Shown here: positions 53,317-59,342 of the stretch, piece after piece
How positions within the stretch are numbered: the stretch's first letter is position 1
How the letters are laid out: each line of letters opens with the position of its first letter
Assembly: GCF_052113225.1 (NCBI RefSeq)
Contig: NZ_JBFRCT010000011.1
Span: 1 to 64,000, forward strand
Length of the DNA: 64,000 nt
Direction of reading: 5' to 3'
From: Pristimantibacillus sp052113225
GTDB taxonomy: Bacteria; Bacillota; Bacilli; Paenibacillales; Paenibacillaceae
Position numbers and translations under genes: made by a program
The notes under the pieces: generated by a model
Seen by the model: the letters and a program-made list of their open reading frames with translations, nothing else
Told to the model about the DNA's origin: nothing
Databases searched by the model: none

Positions 53317-55314
53317 TTAGACGGTAGTGTTTCGCTGCTTAAGCCAGCGCCAGCACCATGATCGGGAATTCTCGGTGTGAATCAAATAACCTCGTTTGCC
53401 TGCGATACGGTTCATTCCACGAATATGGCGGACTGCTGCTATTTGGGAACGAGTACGCTCCCTGCCGCAAAAGAAAACATGACCATTAGGGTCATCCCCA
53501 GATCTCCCCGCTCTGCCGGCCATCTGGACAAGGGAAGCCTCGTCGAACAAACGACCGTCTGCATCCAGGATATATACATCACTGCGTGGTATCGTTACCC
53601 CTCGTTCCAGGATGGTCGTTGTTACGAGTATTCGGATTTCACTTGTTCGGAACCGGCTTACCTTATCTGCTCGATGAGGATCTTGTGATGAAGTTCCTTC
53701 GATCGCCGTGATCTTCAATACAGCGCGCAGCAGTTTAGCCATCGGTTCAACCTGTACGATACGCTGTACAAAAATAAACAATTGGGCACCACGTTCCAAA
53801 GAATGATGTAGAGCTGCAAGCAGTACTCTAGGCAAAGACTTAGCCTGCAGAAGTTTGGCGACTGATGGTGTCCGGAGCAGTCCTGGCACCGGCAGAGGAT
53901 GGCGATGATAACGGACAGGAACCCTCGCATGAGGCAGTTCACCTCTTCTCGCTCTGCGTTGAAGCTCCACTGGCGGTGTGGCAGAGAGCAGCAGCTTTGG
54001 TCCGTGAGGTGCACAGCTTTTATCAGCTGCATAATGCAGCATCGGATCACCGTGGTAAGGGAAGGCATCCAGTTCATCTATAATGACCAAGTCAAAAGAC
54101 TGATAGAATCGCATCAGCTGATGCGTCGTTGCAAGCGTAATCTCTCCCGCTTCCCAGCGCTGCTCGCTGCCGCCATATAAGGTGACTACCCTGGCCTTGG
54201 GAAAGGCTCGTCTTATACGCGGGTCAAGCTCGATTACGACATCCCGGCGCGGAGTTGCAATTAAAGCTTTGCCGCCGCGTACGAGGACGGATTCAACAAG
54301 TGGAAAAATCATCTCGGTCTTGCCTGCTCCGGTGACCGCCCACAGGAGAAATTCCCTTTGATGCTGTTGCGGCGCTTCGATGAAATGAAGCGCTGATTCA
54401 GTGGCGGCCGCTTGCGCGGGGCTGAGCTGCCATTTGGATAGGTCGGCCGGAGTGGAGCCGGCCGGCAGTTGTGGGGCTGGCATGCCCAGCACGAGCAGCT
54501 CGCATTCGCGGCTGCGCCCCATCGTGAGGCATGCCGAGCAATAGGCGCACATGCGCCCGCATGCTGCGCAAGCCGTGCGGTGCATGTGCGCTTCGCCGCT
54601 GCCGCATCGCATGCAGCGGCACTCGCGCCGTCGCCGCCGGCCGCTCTCGGCGGCGACGGCGCCTGTGAGGCGCAGCCAGCTTAGCAGCTGCGCCAACTGC
54701 AGTGCGCCGCCGATGTCAGCGGCGGCGCCATCAAGCAGGGCGTGCGCTTCGCTGCGAAGCAGCGCACGGCCCTGTAAGGCCTTGGCGGCCAGCAGCGCAG
54801 CTGCCGCCAAGGCCTCCCGCGCGCGAGCAGCTGCGCGCGCGGGGCCAGGGCTAGAGCCGCCCGCGTCAGCGGCGGCTCGCGCCCAGCGCCGGGCAAGCAG
54901 GCTGGCATCGCCAGCAGCCTGCTTGCCCGGGCGCCCTAGTGGCGCGCCGGCCGCTTCGCGGCGCGCCTGCTCAATGCAGGCCGCAAGCAAAGCGAGCGGC
55001 CCATCCCCCATGCTGCCTGACTCATCCCAGGCAGCTCCAGCTTCCTCCCATAGCTGCACACTACGAATGGCATCCCCTAAAGGTATAGCTTCATTCCATA
55101 ACAAACCAGCCTCCGCTTTTTCCCCTCCTAATCTAAGCTCTACCGCTTTACTCCGTTCTCTCTGATCTTTCTTTATACCAAGCTCTCTATCAGCGCGCAA
55201 AGCCGCTTCTGCCAGTCCCTCCTCCATCCAAAACTCCCTATCAACTTCCGGATTAATAGTCAGCTGAGCTAGCCATTGCCCTGCAATATGGATGAGATAC
55301 ACATTAGCCTTCAC
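53317..55314 (-). CDS. comFA: Competence helicase ComFA with long GC-rich N-terminal extension
   Basis: DEAD-type ATPase that helps pull transforming single-stranded DNA into the cell. 665 aa: a C4-type zinc finger (CMRCG...CAACG...CAYC...C, about 235-270), Walker A AVTGAGKTE (near 333), motif II DELD, motif III LLSATPP, and motif VI QMAGRAGRSGD. The B. subtilis protein is about 460 aa; the extra 200 residues lie before the zinc finger and are mostly Ala/Arg/Leu, encoded by very GC-rich DNA (54400-55000). Start GTG 55314, with GAGAGGCGGG upstream; the frame opens earlier only inside the preceding terminator. No comFB lies between comFA and comFC. Confidence 0.9.
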   Translation of the reverse strand: MKANVYLIHIAGQWLAQLTINPEVDREFWMEEGLAEAALRADRELGIKKDQRERSKAVELRLGGEKAEAGLLWNEAIPLGDAIRSVQLWEEAGAAWDESGSMGDGPLALLAACIEQARREAAGAPLGRPGKQAAGDASLLARRWARAAADAGGSSPGPARAAARAREALAAAALLAAKALQGRALLRSEAHALLDGAAADIGGALQLAQLLSWLRLTGAVAAESGRRRRRECRCMRCGSGEAHMHRTACAACGRMCAYCSACLTMGRSRECELLVLGMPAPQLPAGSTPADLSKWQLSPAQAAATESALHFIEAPQQHQREFLLWAVTGAGKTEMIFPLVESVLVRGGKALIATPRRDVVIELDPRIRRAFPKARVVTLYGGSEQRWEAGEITLATTHQLMRFYQSFDLVIIDELDAFPYHGDPMLHYAADKSCAPHGPKLLLSATPPVELQRRARRGELPHARVPVRYHRHPLPVPGLLRTPSVAKLLQAKSLPRVLLAALHHSLERGAQLFIFVQRIVQVEPMAKLLRAVLKITAIEGTSSQDPHRADKVSRFRTSEIRILVTTTILERGVTIPRSDVYILDADGRLFDEASLVQMAGRAGRSGDDPNGHVFFCGRERTRSQIAAVRHIRGMNRIAGKRGYLIHTENSRSWCWRWLKQRNTTV

Positions 55315-55337
55315 CGGTTCCCGCCTCTCCCGCACGC

Positions 55338-55384
55338 AAAAAAGCACACCTCAATGACGCTTATCGCATCATCGGGGTGTGCTT
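55338..55384 (-). terminator. Terminator of the 55418 gene
   Basis: 9 bp stem AAGCACACC / GGTGTGCTT (55342-55350 with 55376-55384), followed on the minus strand by TTTTTTGCG. Its stem sequence is repeated, inverted, in the hairpin at 56001-56046. Confidence 0.85.
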
Positions 55385-55417
55385 CACTCCGTGCTTCCAA
55401 TTGGTTTCCATTATAGC

Positions 55418-55870
55418 TCAAAATGGCATTTTCGACAAATCTGAAGGATTCTGCAAATCTACGAGAATAGCTTGGTCAGGCTTGCTTACAACCCCTTCGC
55501 TCCGTAACGTCCACATCAGATCTGCTGAAGGGTTCTCGGATTGAGAGCGCATCCGCTTCTCTAAACCTTCATCCGCAAACACCTTAATATTCTTATTGCC
55601 TTCACTGAGCCGTTCGACGATTTGTGTAGTTTGATCCGCAGAGTGACCATCTACAACGGTTAAATGAACATCCGTCCCCATTCGGCGCGAATAAGAAGAA
55701 AACTGTCGAAGATACATTTCCATCCTCATATGCTGATCATGAGCGACAAGAACATAATGCTTGCTTTCACGCGTCTTGCCTCGCCGAAGCCTATAAGCCA
55801 CATGCACCGATGCGGCGGCCAAAGCATAACAGCCAATCACAAGAAGTAAAATCGCAATCAGGTCGGCCAC
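55418..55870 (-). CDS. Membrane-anchored protein with glycosyltransferase-like core, unknown function
   Basis: 150 aa. An N-terminal membrane helix (LIAILLLVIGCYALAAASVHVAY) is followed by a basic patch (RLRRGKTR). A soluble part has YVLVAHDQHMRMEMYL and LTVVDGHSADQTTQIVERLS, reminiscent of the nucleotide-binding start of GT-A glycosyltransferases (DxSxDxT), but too short for an enzyme. Start GTG 55870 directly abuts GAGGAG, so the true start may be a few codons downstream. Terminator behind and comFA next. Confidence 0.55.
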   Translation of the reverse strand: MADLIAILLLVIGCYALAAASVHVAYRLRRGKTRESKHYVLVAHDQHMRMEMYLRQFSSYSRRMGTDVHLTVVDGHSADQTTQIVERLSEGNKNIKVFADEGLEKRMRSQSENPSADLMWTLRSEGVVSKPDQAILVDLQNPSDLSKMPF

Positions 55871-55938
55871 CTCCTCTTTGTGACAATATATGCCGTTATG
55901 CGCCCAGTGGTTCCGGCCATTTGGACAAGGAGGACAAA

Positions 55939-56001
55939 ATGTGCGATCGACAGGTCTTCACCCCCTGTTGTAAAATAAATACCATACAAAAACGCGTGTG
56001 A
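55939..56001 (+). CDS. Putative 20-codon leader ORF upstream of the nuclease-like gene
   Basis: ATG 55939 to TGA 55999-56001, preceded by AAGGAGGA (55927-55934) at 4-5 bases. The peptide begins MCDRQVFTPCC and ends in QKRV. Its stop codon touches the base of a terminator hairpin (56001-56046), the geometry of a translated leader with an attenuator. It overlaps the upstream region of the divergent minus-strand gene, so it may be fortuitous. Confidence 0.35.
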   Translation: MCDRQVFTPCCKINTIQKRV

Positions 56002-56054
56002 AGCACACCGCTCTAATCCCATTTCTAACGGGAGAGCCGTGTGCTTTTTTTATT
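56001..56054 (+). terminator. Terminator-like hairpin in the leader of the nuclease-like gene
   Basis: Arms AAGCACAC (56001-56008) and GTGTGCTT (56039-56046), inner GCTCT/AGAGC and CCC/GGG pairs, then TTTTTTTATTTT. It points plus, yet the gene begins only about 30 bases later at 56079, too close for another promoter. Confidence 0.7.
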
Positions 56055-56078
56055 TTCTATATAAGGAGTGAATTAGCT

Positions 56079-56735
56079 ATGTTCGAAGCTCAATACGAGA
56101 ATTGGTTACTAACTCAAGTCGCAGCAAGCAGTGTTGAACGTAAAAGGAGGCTCGAAGAAGAACGCCATGCCGAGGATCTATTCCTCAAAAATGTTTGGTG
56201 GCCGGCAGTTGGACAATTCGAGCATTTACACGGTGAATACGAGGCGAGTGATTACAACGATGGGCAGCGGTTTCTGGATTATGCCTACATACGTGAGCCC
56301 TACAAACTCTGTATCGAGATCGACGGCTACGGCCCTCATTGCCGCGATGCCGACCGGAGGCAATTCGCCGACAGCCTCATGAGGCAAAACCATCTCATCC
56401 TGGACGGCTGGATCGTAATTCGTTTCTCCTACGACGATGTGAAAAGCAAACCACGCCAATGCCAACAATTCATCCAACAGCTCTTCGGCAAGCTCTACAG
56501 CCTAAAGCCAGACACCGACCTTACCCTAGAACAGAAGGAGATCCTGCGATACATGAACCTCCTCCGGAAGCCGGCTGCTCCTAAAGATATCAGCTTACTG
56601 TTGGACGTTAGCACAAAGTATGCCCGTAAACTTCTCATAGAAATGGTAGAACAACGTCTTCTGCAACCTGCAAATGTCACTGATCACCGCGTCCGAGCTT
56701 ATAAACTACCTACCATTACATCCATCTCGAACTAA
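56079..56735 (+). CDS. DUF559-like putative endonuclease with C-terminal winged helix
   Basis: 218 aa. The middle region has YKLCIEIDGYGPHCRDADRR, then LILDGWIVIRFSYDDV. This is the E-x-D-G-(Y/H)...R...(G)W-x-(V/L)-(I/L)-R-(F) pattern of the restriction-like (PD-(D/E)XK, Vsr/DUF559) fold. FLDYAY upstream could supply the first acidic residue. The C-terminal 70 residues (LTLEQKEILRYMNLLRKPAA...DVSTKYARKLLIEM) look like a winged helix. AAGGAG lies 10 bases before ATG 56079. It is a lone plus-strand gene with no methylase or toxin partner, so its role in defence or repair is open. Confidence 0.7.
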   Translation: MFEAQYENWLLTQVAASSVERKRRLEEERHAEDLFLKNVWWPAVGQFEHLHGEYEASDYNDGQRFLDYAYIREPYKLCIEIDGYGPHCRDADRRQFADSLMRQNHLILDGWIVIRFSYDDVKSKPRQCQQFIQQLFGKLYSLKPDTDLTLEQKEILRYMNLLRKPAAPKDISLLLDVSTKYARKLLIEMVEQRLLQPANVTDHRVRAYKLPTITSISN

Positions 56736-56743
56736 CCCCATTT

Positions 56744-57037
56744 AAACTAGCTACTCTACTTCCACTTAAGACCCTCGCAGGGTCTTATCTCACCTCACAC
56801 TCACAGTTCCCCCGCATCTAACCACCATTTTCCAACCGATAAGACCCTGCCAGGGTCTTATCACCCACAAACTAGCTAGTCTACTGCCACTTAAGACCCT
56901 CGCAGGGTCTTATCTCACCTCGCACTCACCATTCCCCCGCATCTAACCACCATTTTCCAGCCGATAAGACCCTACCAGGGTCTTATCACCCACAAACTAG
57001 CTACTCTACTTCCACTTAAGACCCTCGCAGGGTCTTA
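56744..57037. repeat. 125 bp tandem repeat, two full units plus partial third, two palindromes per unit
   Basis: Units start at 56744, 56869 and 56994 (each opens AAACTAGCTA). Palindrome a, AAGACCCTCGCAGGGTCTT, is at 56768-56786, 56893-56911 and 57018-57036. Palindrome b, GATAAGACCC...GGGTCTTATC, is at 56838-56862 and 56963-56987. Period is exactly 125. Units differ at a handful of bases. Not CRISPR. Downstream 57038-57272 holds the degU terminator and otherwise nothing recognisable. Confidence 0.9.
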
Positions 57038-57079
57038 TGTCACCTTGCATGCACCCTCGTACTTCCCATGCAACGCCCC

Positions 57080-57115
57080 AAAAAAACACAAAAAATCCCG
57101 CGTCTACGACACGGG
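57080..57115 (-). terminator. Terminator of degU
   Basis: 8 bp stem CCCGCGTC / GACACGGG (57097-57104 with 57108-57115, one G-U pair), followed on the minus strand by ATTTTTTGTGTTTTTTT. About 160 bases after the degU stop. Confidence 0.8.
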
Positions 57116-57272
57116 ACTCTATTATGTACCTGTAACCAGACCTGCTATGACTTTGGGCCGCCTGATGGCGGGCCACTCTCCACCCTGTTTCTGCCTCTCG
57201 CATGCAGCTTTGGTCTGCCCTCGATCGAGCCCCTCGCCTCCTGCGCGCTAGAGCCGCGCACCTTATGCCCGG

Positions 57273-58001
57273 CTACAGCGTTACCCAGCCATACTTGATA
57301 GATTGAATAACCGCTTGCGTACGGTCGTCAACCTCCATCTTTTGCAAAATACTGCTTACATGGTTTTTAACTGTTTTTTCACTAATGAACAAATACTCAC
57401 CGATCATCTTGTTACTTTTGCCCTCAGCCATGAGACGTAGTACTTCTGCCTCCCGGCGAGTCAGTGGATTATCTTCACCTGCTACAAATTTTACGCCTGG
57501 TTCCATGCCTGCTGCAGCTCCGGAAATAACGCCCATGTCGTCTAAGTACGTCATACGGCGCAGTTGATTAATCAGCTTGCCTGTCACCTTAGGATGGATA
57601 TATGCATGACCGTTCACTACGGAACGAATCGCGTTAATAAGAGACTCTGCTTCCATATCCTTCAGCAAGTAGCCGGTAGNCCCTTTGCGGAGTGTCTCGA
57701 ATACATAGCTTTCATCATCATGAATGGATAAGATAATAACCTTCACATCAGGAAAAATCGTCTTCAAACGCTCTGTCGTTACTACACCGTTCTCGATAGG
57801 CATGTTGATATCCATGAGTACAATCTCTGGAATGGTGTGATTGCAGAATTCGAGCACTTGAATGCCGTCCCCGCATTCCCCAATTACCTCTAGATCGTCT
57901 TCCATATTTAAGATCCGTTTAAGCCCCTCGCGGAAAAGTTGGTGATCGTCGGCCAGCAATACTTTAATTTTTTGCTTTGTTCCCGGCGCTGCCTGGTTCA
58001 T
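57273..58001 (-). CDS. degU: Two-component response regulator DegU
   Basis: 242 aa, NarL/FixJ type: receiver domain (12-130) with the acidic pocket LLADDHQ and phospho-Asp in VLMDINMP, switch Ser/Thr region and Lys in YLLKDME; C-terminal LuxR-type helix-turn-helix (TRREAEVLRLMAEGKSNKMI...SEKTVKNHVSSILQKM). Controls exoenzymes, motility and competence in Bacillus. An ambiguous base at 57680 gives one unknown residue in RKGXTGYLL; Ala (GCT codon) is expected. Starts 8 bases after degS, whose end carries its ribosome-binding site. Confidence 0.96.
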   Translation of the reverse strand: MNQAAPGTKQKIKVLLADDHQLFREGLKRILNMEDDLEVIGECGDGIQVLEFCNHTIPEIVLMDINMPIENGVVTTERLKTIFPDVKVIILSIHDDESYVFETLRKGXTGYLLKDMEAESLINAIRSVVNGHAYIHPKVTGKLINQLRRMTYLDDMGVISGAAAGMEPGVKFVAGEDNPLTRREAEVLRLMAEGKSNKMIGEYLFISEKTVKNHVSSILQKMEVDDRTQAVIQSIKYGWVTL

Positions 58002-58009
58002 ACGTCATC

Positions 58010-59182
58010 TTACTCCTTTCTACTCTCTACTGAAATTGGGATATGAACTATAATCTTCGTCCCGTGTCCTATTTTTGAGTCGATTTCCATCCTCCCTTCA
58101 AGAAGATCTACACGCTCACGCATGCCTATCAAGCCAAAATGGGAGTTATCCTGCGCATGGTTTTCCGTTTGTTCGCTCTGGAATCCAATACCGTTATCCA
58201 CGATAATAACCGTGACCGTCTCTGTCGAAAAAGCAACCTCCAGCGTTACAAAGGATGCTCTAGCATGCTTGTGTGCATTGGTAAACGCTTCCTGAACGAG
58301 CCGGTATACCGCAGCTTCCATGGCTGACGGCATTCTGACTTCTTTGCCGTTAAGCTCGAAGATCGTACGAATCTTCGTCTTATCTTCGAAATCATGAGCG
58401 AACTTACGAAGTGCAGGTACAAGACCCAGATCATCCAGGGCCATCGGACGCAGATTGAAAATAATTTTACGAATTTCTTCCAACCCGGAACGAACCTGCC
58501 CTTTCAAATCTACTAATTCGTCCTGCACCAACTGAAATTCCTTCTTCAGCAGCATTCTTTCTGCAATTTCCGTGCGAAGAACAATATTGGCAAGGGATTG
58601 AGCCGGTCCATCATGAATTTCTCGCGAAATCCGTTTCCGTTCTTCCTCTTGCGCGACGATGATCTTAAGTCCCATCATCTGTCTTGTCTTCGCTGTCTCC
58701 AGAATACGTGTTACCTGGTTCAAATCACCAGACAAGTATTGAAGGACAACATTAATCTGAGAGGCAATCGTCTCCGCCCGTTCAATAGACTTCTCCACAT
58801 TCCGGACCCGCTTCTGCAGATCGTCGCGCCGCGTTTTCAAATACGCTTCTTTCTCGCGATAGACCATCAGGTCGAGCTGGATTTGTGTTGCTTTCTCATA
58901 GGCGGTTTTGATGTCCTCTTCTTTATATCGAACAAAATCCCGGCTGACTTCAGTCAGCCGGATACGGGCACGCCGATAGTCCTGTTCAAGCTGGTCAACT
59001 CTCTCAATCGTCGTTATCGTTTCCGCTAACACAATCTCAAGCTCCTGGCCAAGTGATTCAAGCTCCTGGCGCGCTGATTCGCATATTTCGTAAATTTGAA
59101 GTTTACTGTCCTCCATTACGGAGATCGCATTAGTAATTACTTTATTAATATCGACAATGTGCTGGTCCAAAACAATCGGCAA
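58010..59182 (-). CDS. degS: Sensor histidine kinase DegS
   Basis: 390 aa soluble kinase without membrane segments: an N-terminal coiled-coil sensor (1-170), HisKA_3 dimerisation domain with the phospho-accepting His in SREIHDGPAQSLAN (near 187), and HATPase_c with N-box EAFTNAHKHA and DNGIGF, GLIGMRERV. The start is uncertain: a stop codon two codons upstream fixes TTG 59182 as the first possible start, with GAGAAAGG directly before it; a TTG four codons later has better spacing. The family 2 repeat begins 10 bases upstream. Confidence 0.94.
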   Translation of the reverse strand: MPIVLDQHIVDINKVITNAISVMEDSKLQIYEICESARQELESLGQELEIVLAETITTIERVDQLEQDYRRARIRLTEVSRDFVRYKEEDIKTAYEKATQIQLDLMVYREKEAYLKTRRDDLQKRVRNVEKSIERAETIASQINVVLQYLSGDLNQVTRILETAKTRQMMGLKIIVAQEEERKRISREIHDGPAQSLANIVLRTEIAERMLLKKEFQLVQDELVDLKGQVRSGLEEIRKIIFNLRPMALDDLGLVPALRKFAHDFEDKTKIRTIFELNGKEVRMPSAMEAAVYRLVQEAFTNAHKHARASFVTLEVAFSTETVTVIIVDNGIGFQSEQTENHAQDNSHFGLIGMRERVDLLEGRMEIDSKIGHGTKIIVHIPISVESRKE

Positions 59183-59192
59183 CCTTTCTCAA

Positions 59193-59290
59193 ATTCTAAG
59201 AATATATAAGTTTCATCTTATAAATAGCGCTTAGAATTCTCCGGATGAAATGCTCCCGCTACCAAAGTACGACAAGCAGTTTCACCTTGT
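59193..59290 (+). repeat. Double-hairpin element, copy C (family 2)
   Basis: Plus-strand order ATTCTAAG...ATATAAG, loop TTTCAT, CTTATAAA, TAGCGCTTAGAATTCTCCGG, then TGAAATGCT...AGCAGTTTCA, ending CCTTGT. Begins 10 bases upstream of the degS start. Both hairpins keep pairing although arm sequences differ from copies A and B. Confidence 0.8.
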
Positions 59291-59342
59291 AGAAGGCTAT
59301 TCCCCCCTATCATAACACACATTTACAGCCGCTCGTCCACAC

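Noticed and set aside
55315..55347. Upstream start of comFA at 55347
   Set aside because: This GTG lies within the terminator hairpin of the preceding gene; GTG 55314 has a proper ribosome-binding site.
53514..55932. Apparent short duplication of the comFA motif VI coding sequence near 55910-55930 (CGGCCATYTGGACAAGG on the plus strand)
   Set aside because: Seventeen or so matching bases only, with no extension of similarity on either side; may be chance, so not called a pseudogene.
56744..57037. CRISPR array
   Set aside because: Repeats are tandem units of 125 bp with conserved interior, not short repeats with unique spacers, and no cas gene is near.
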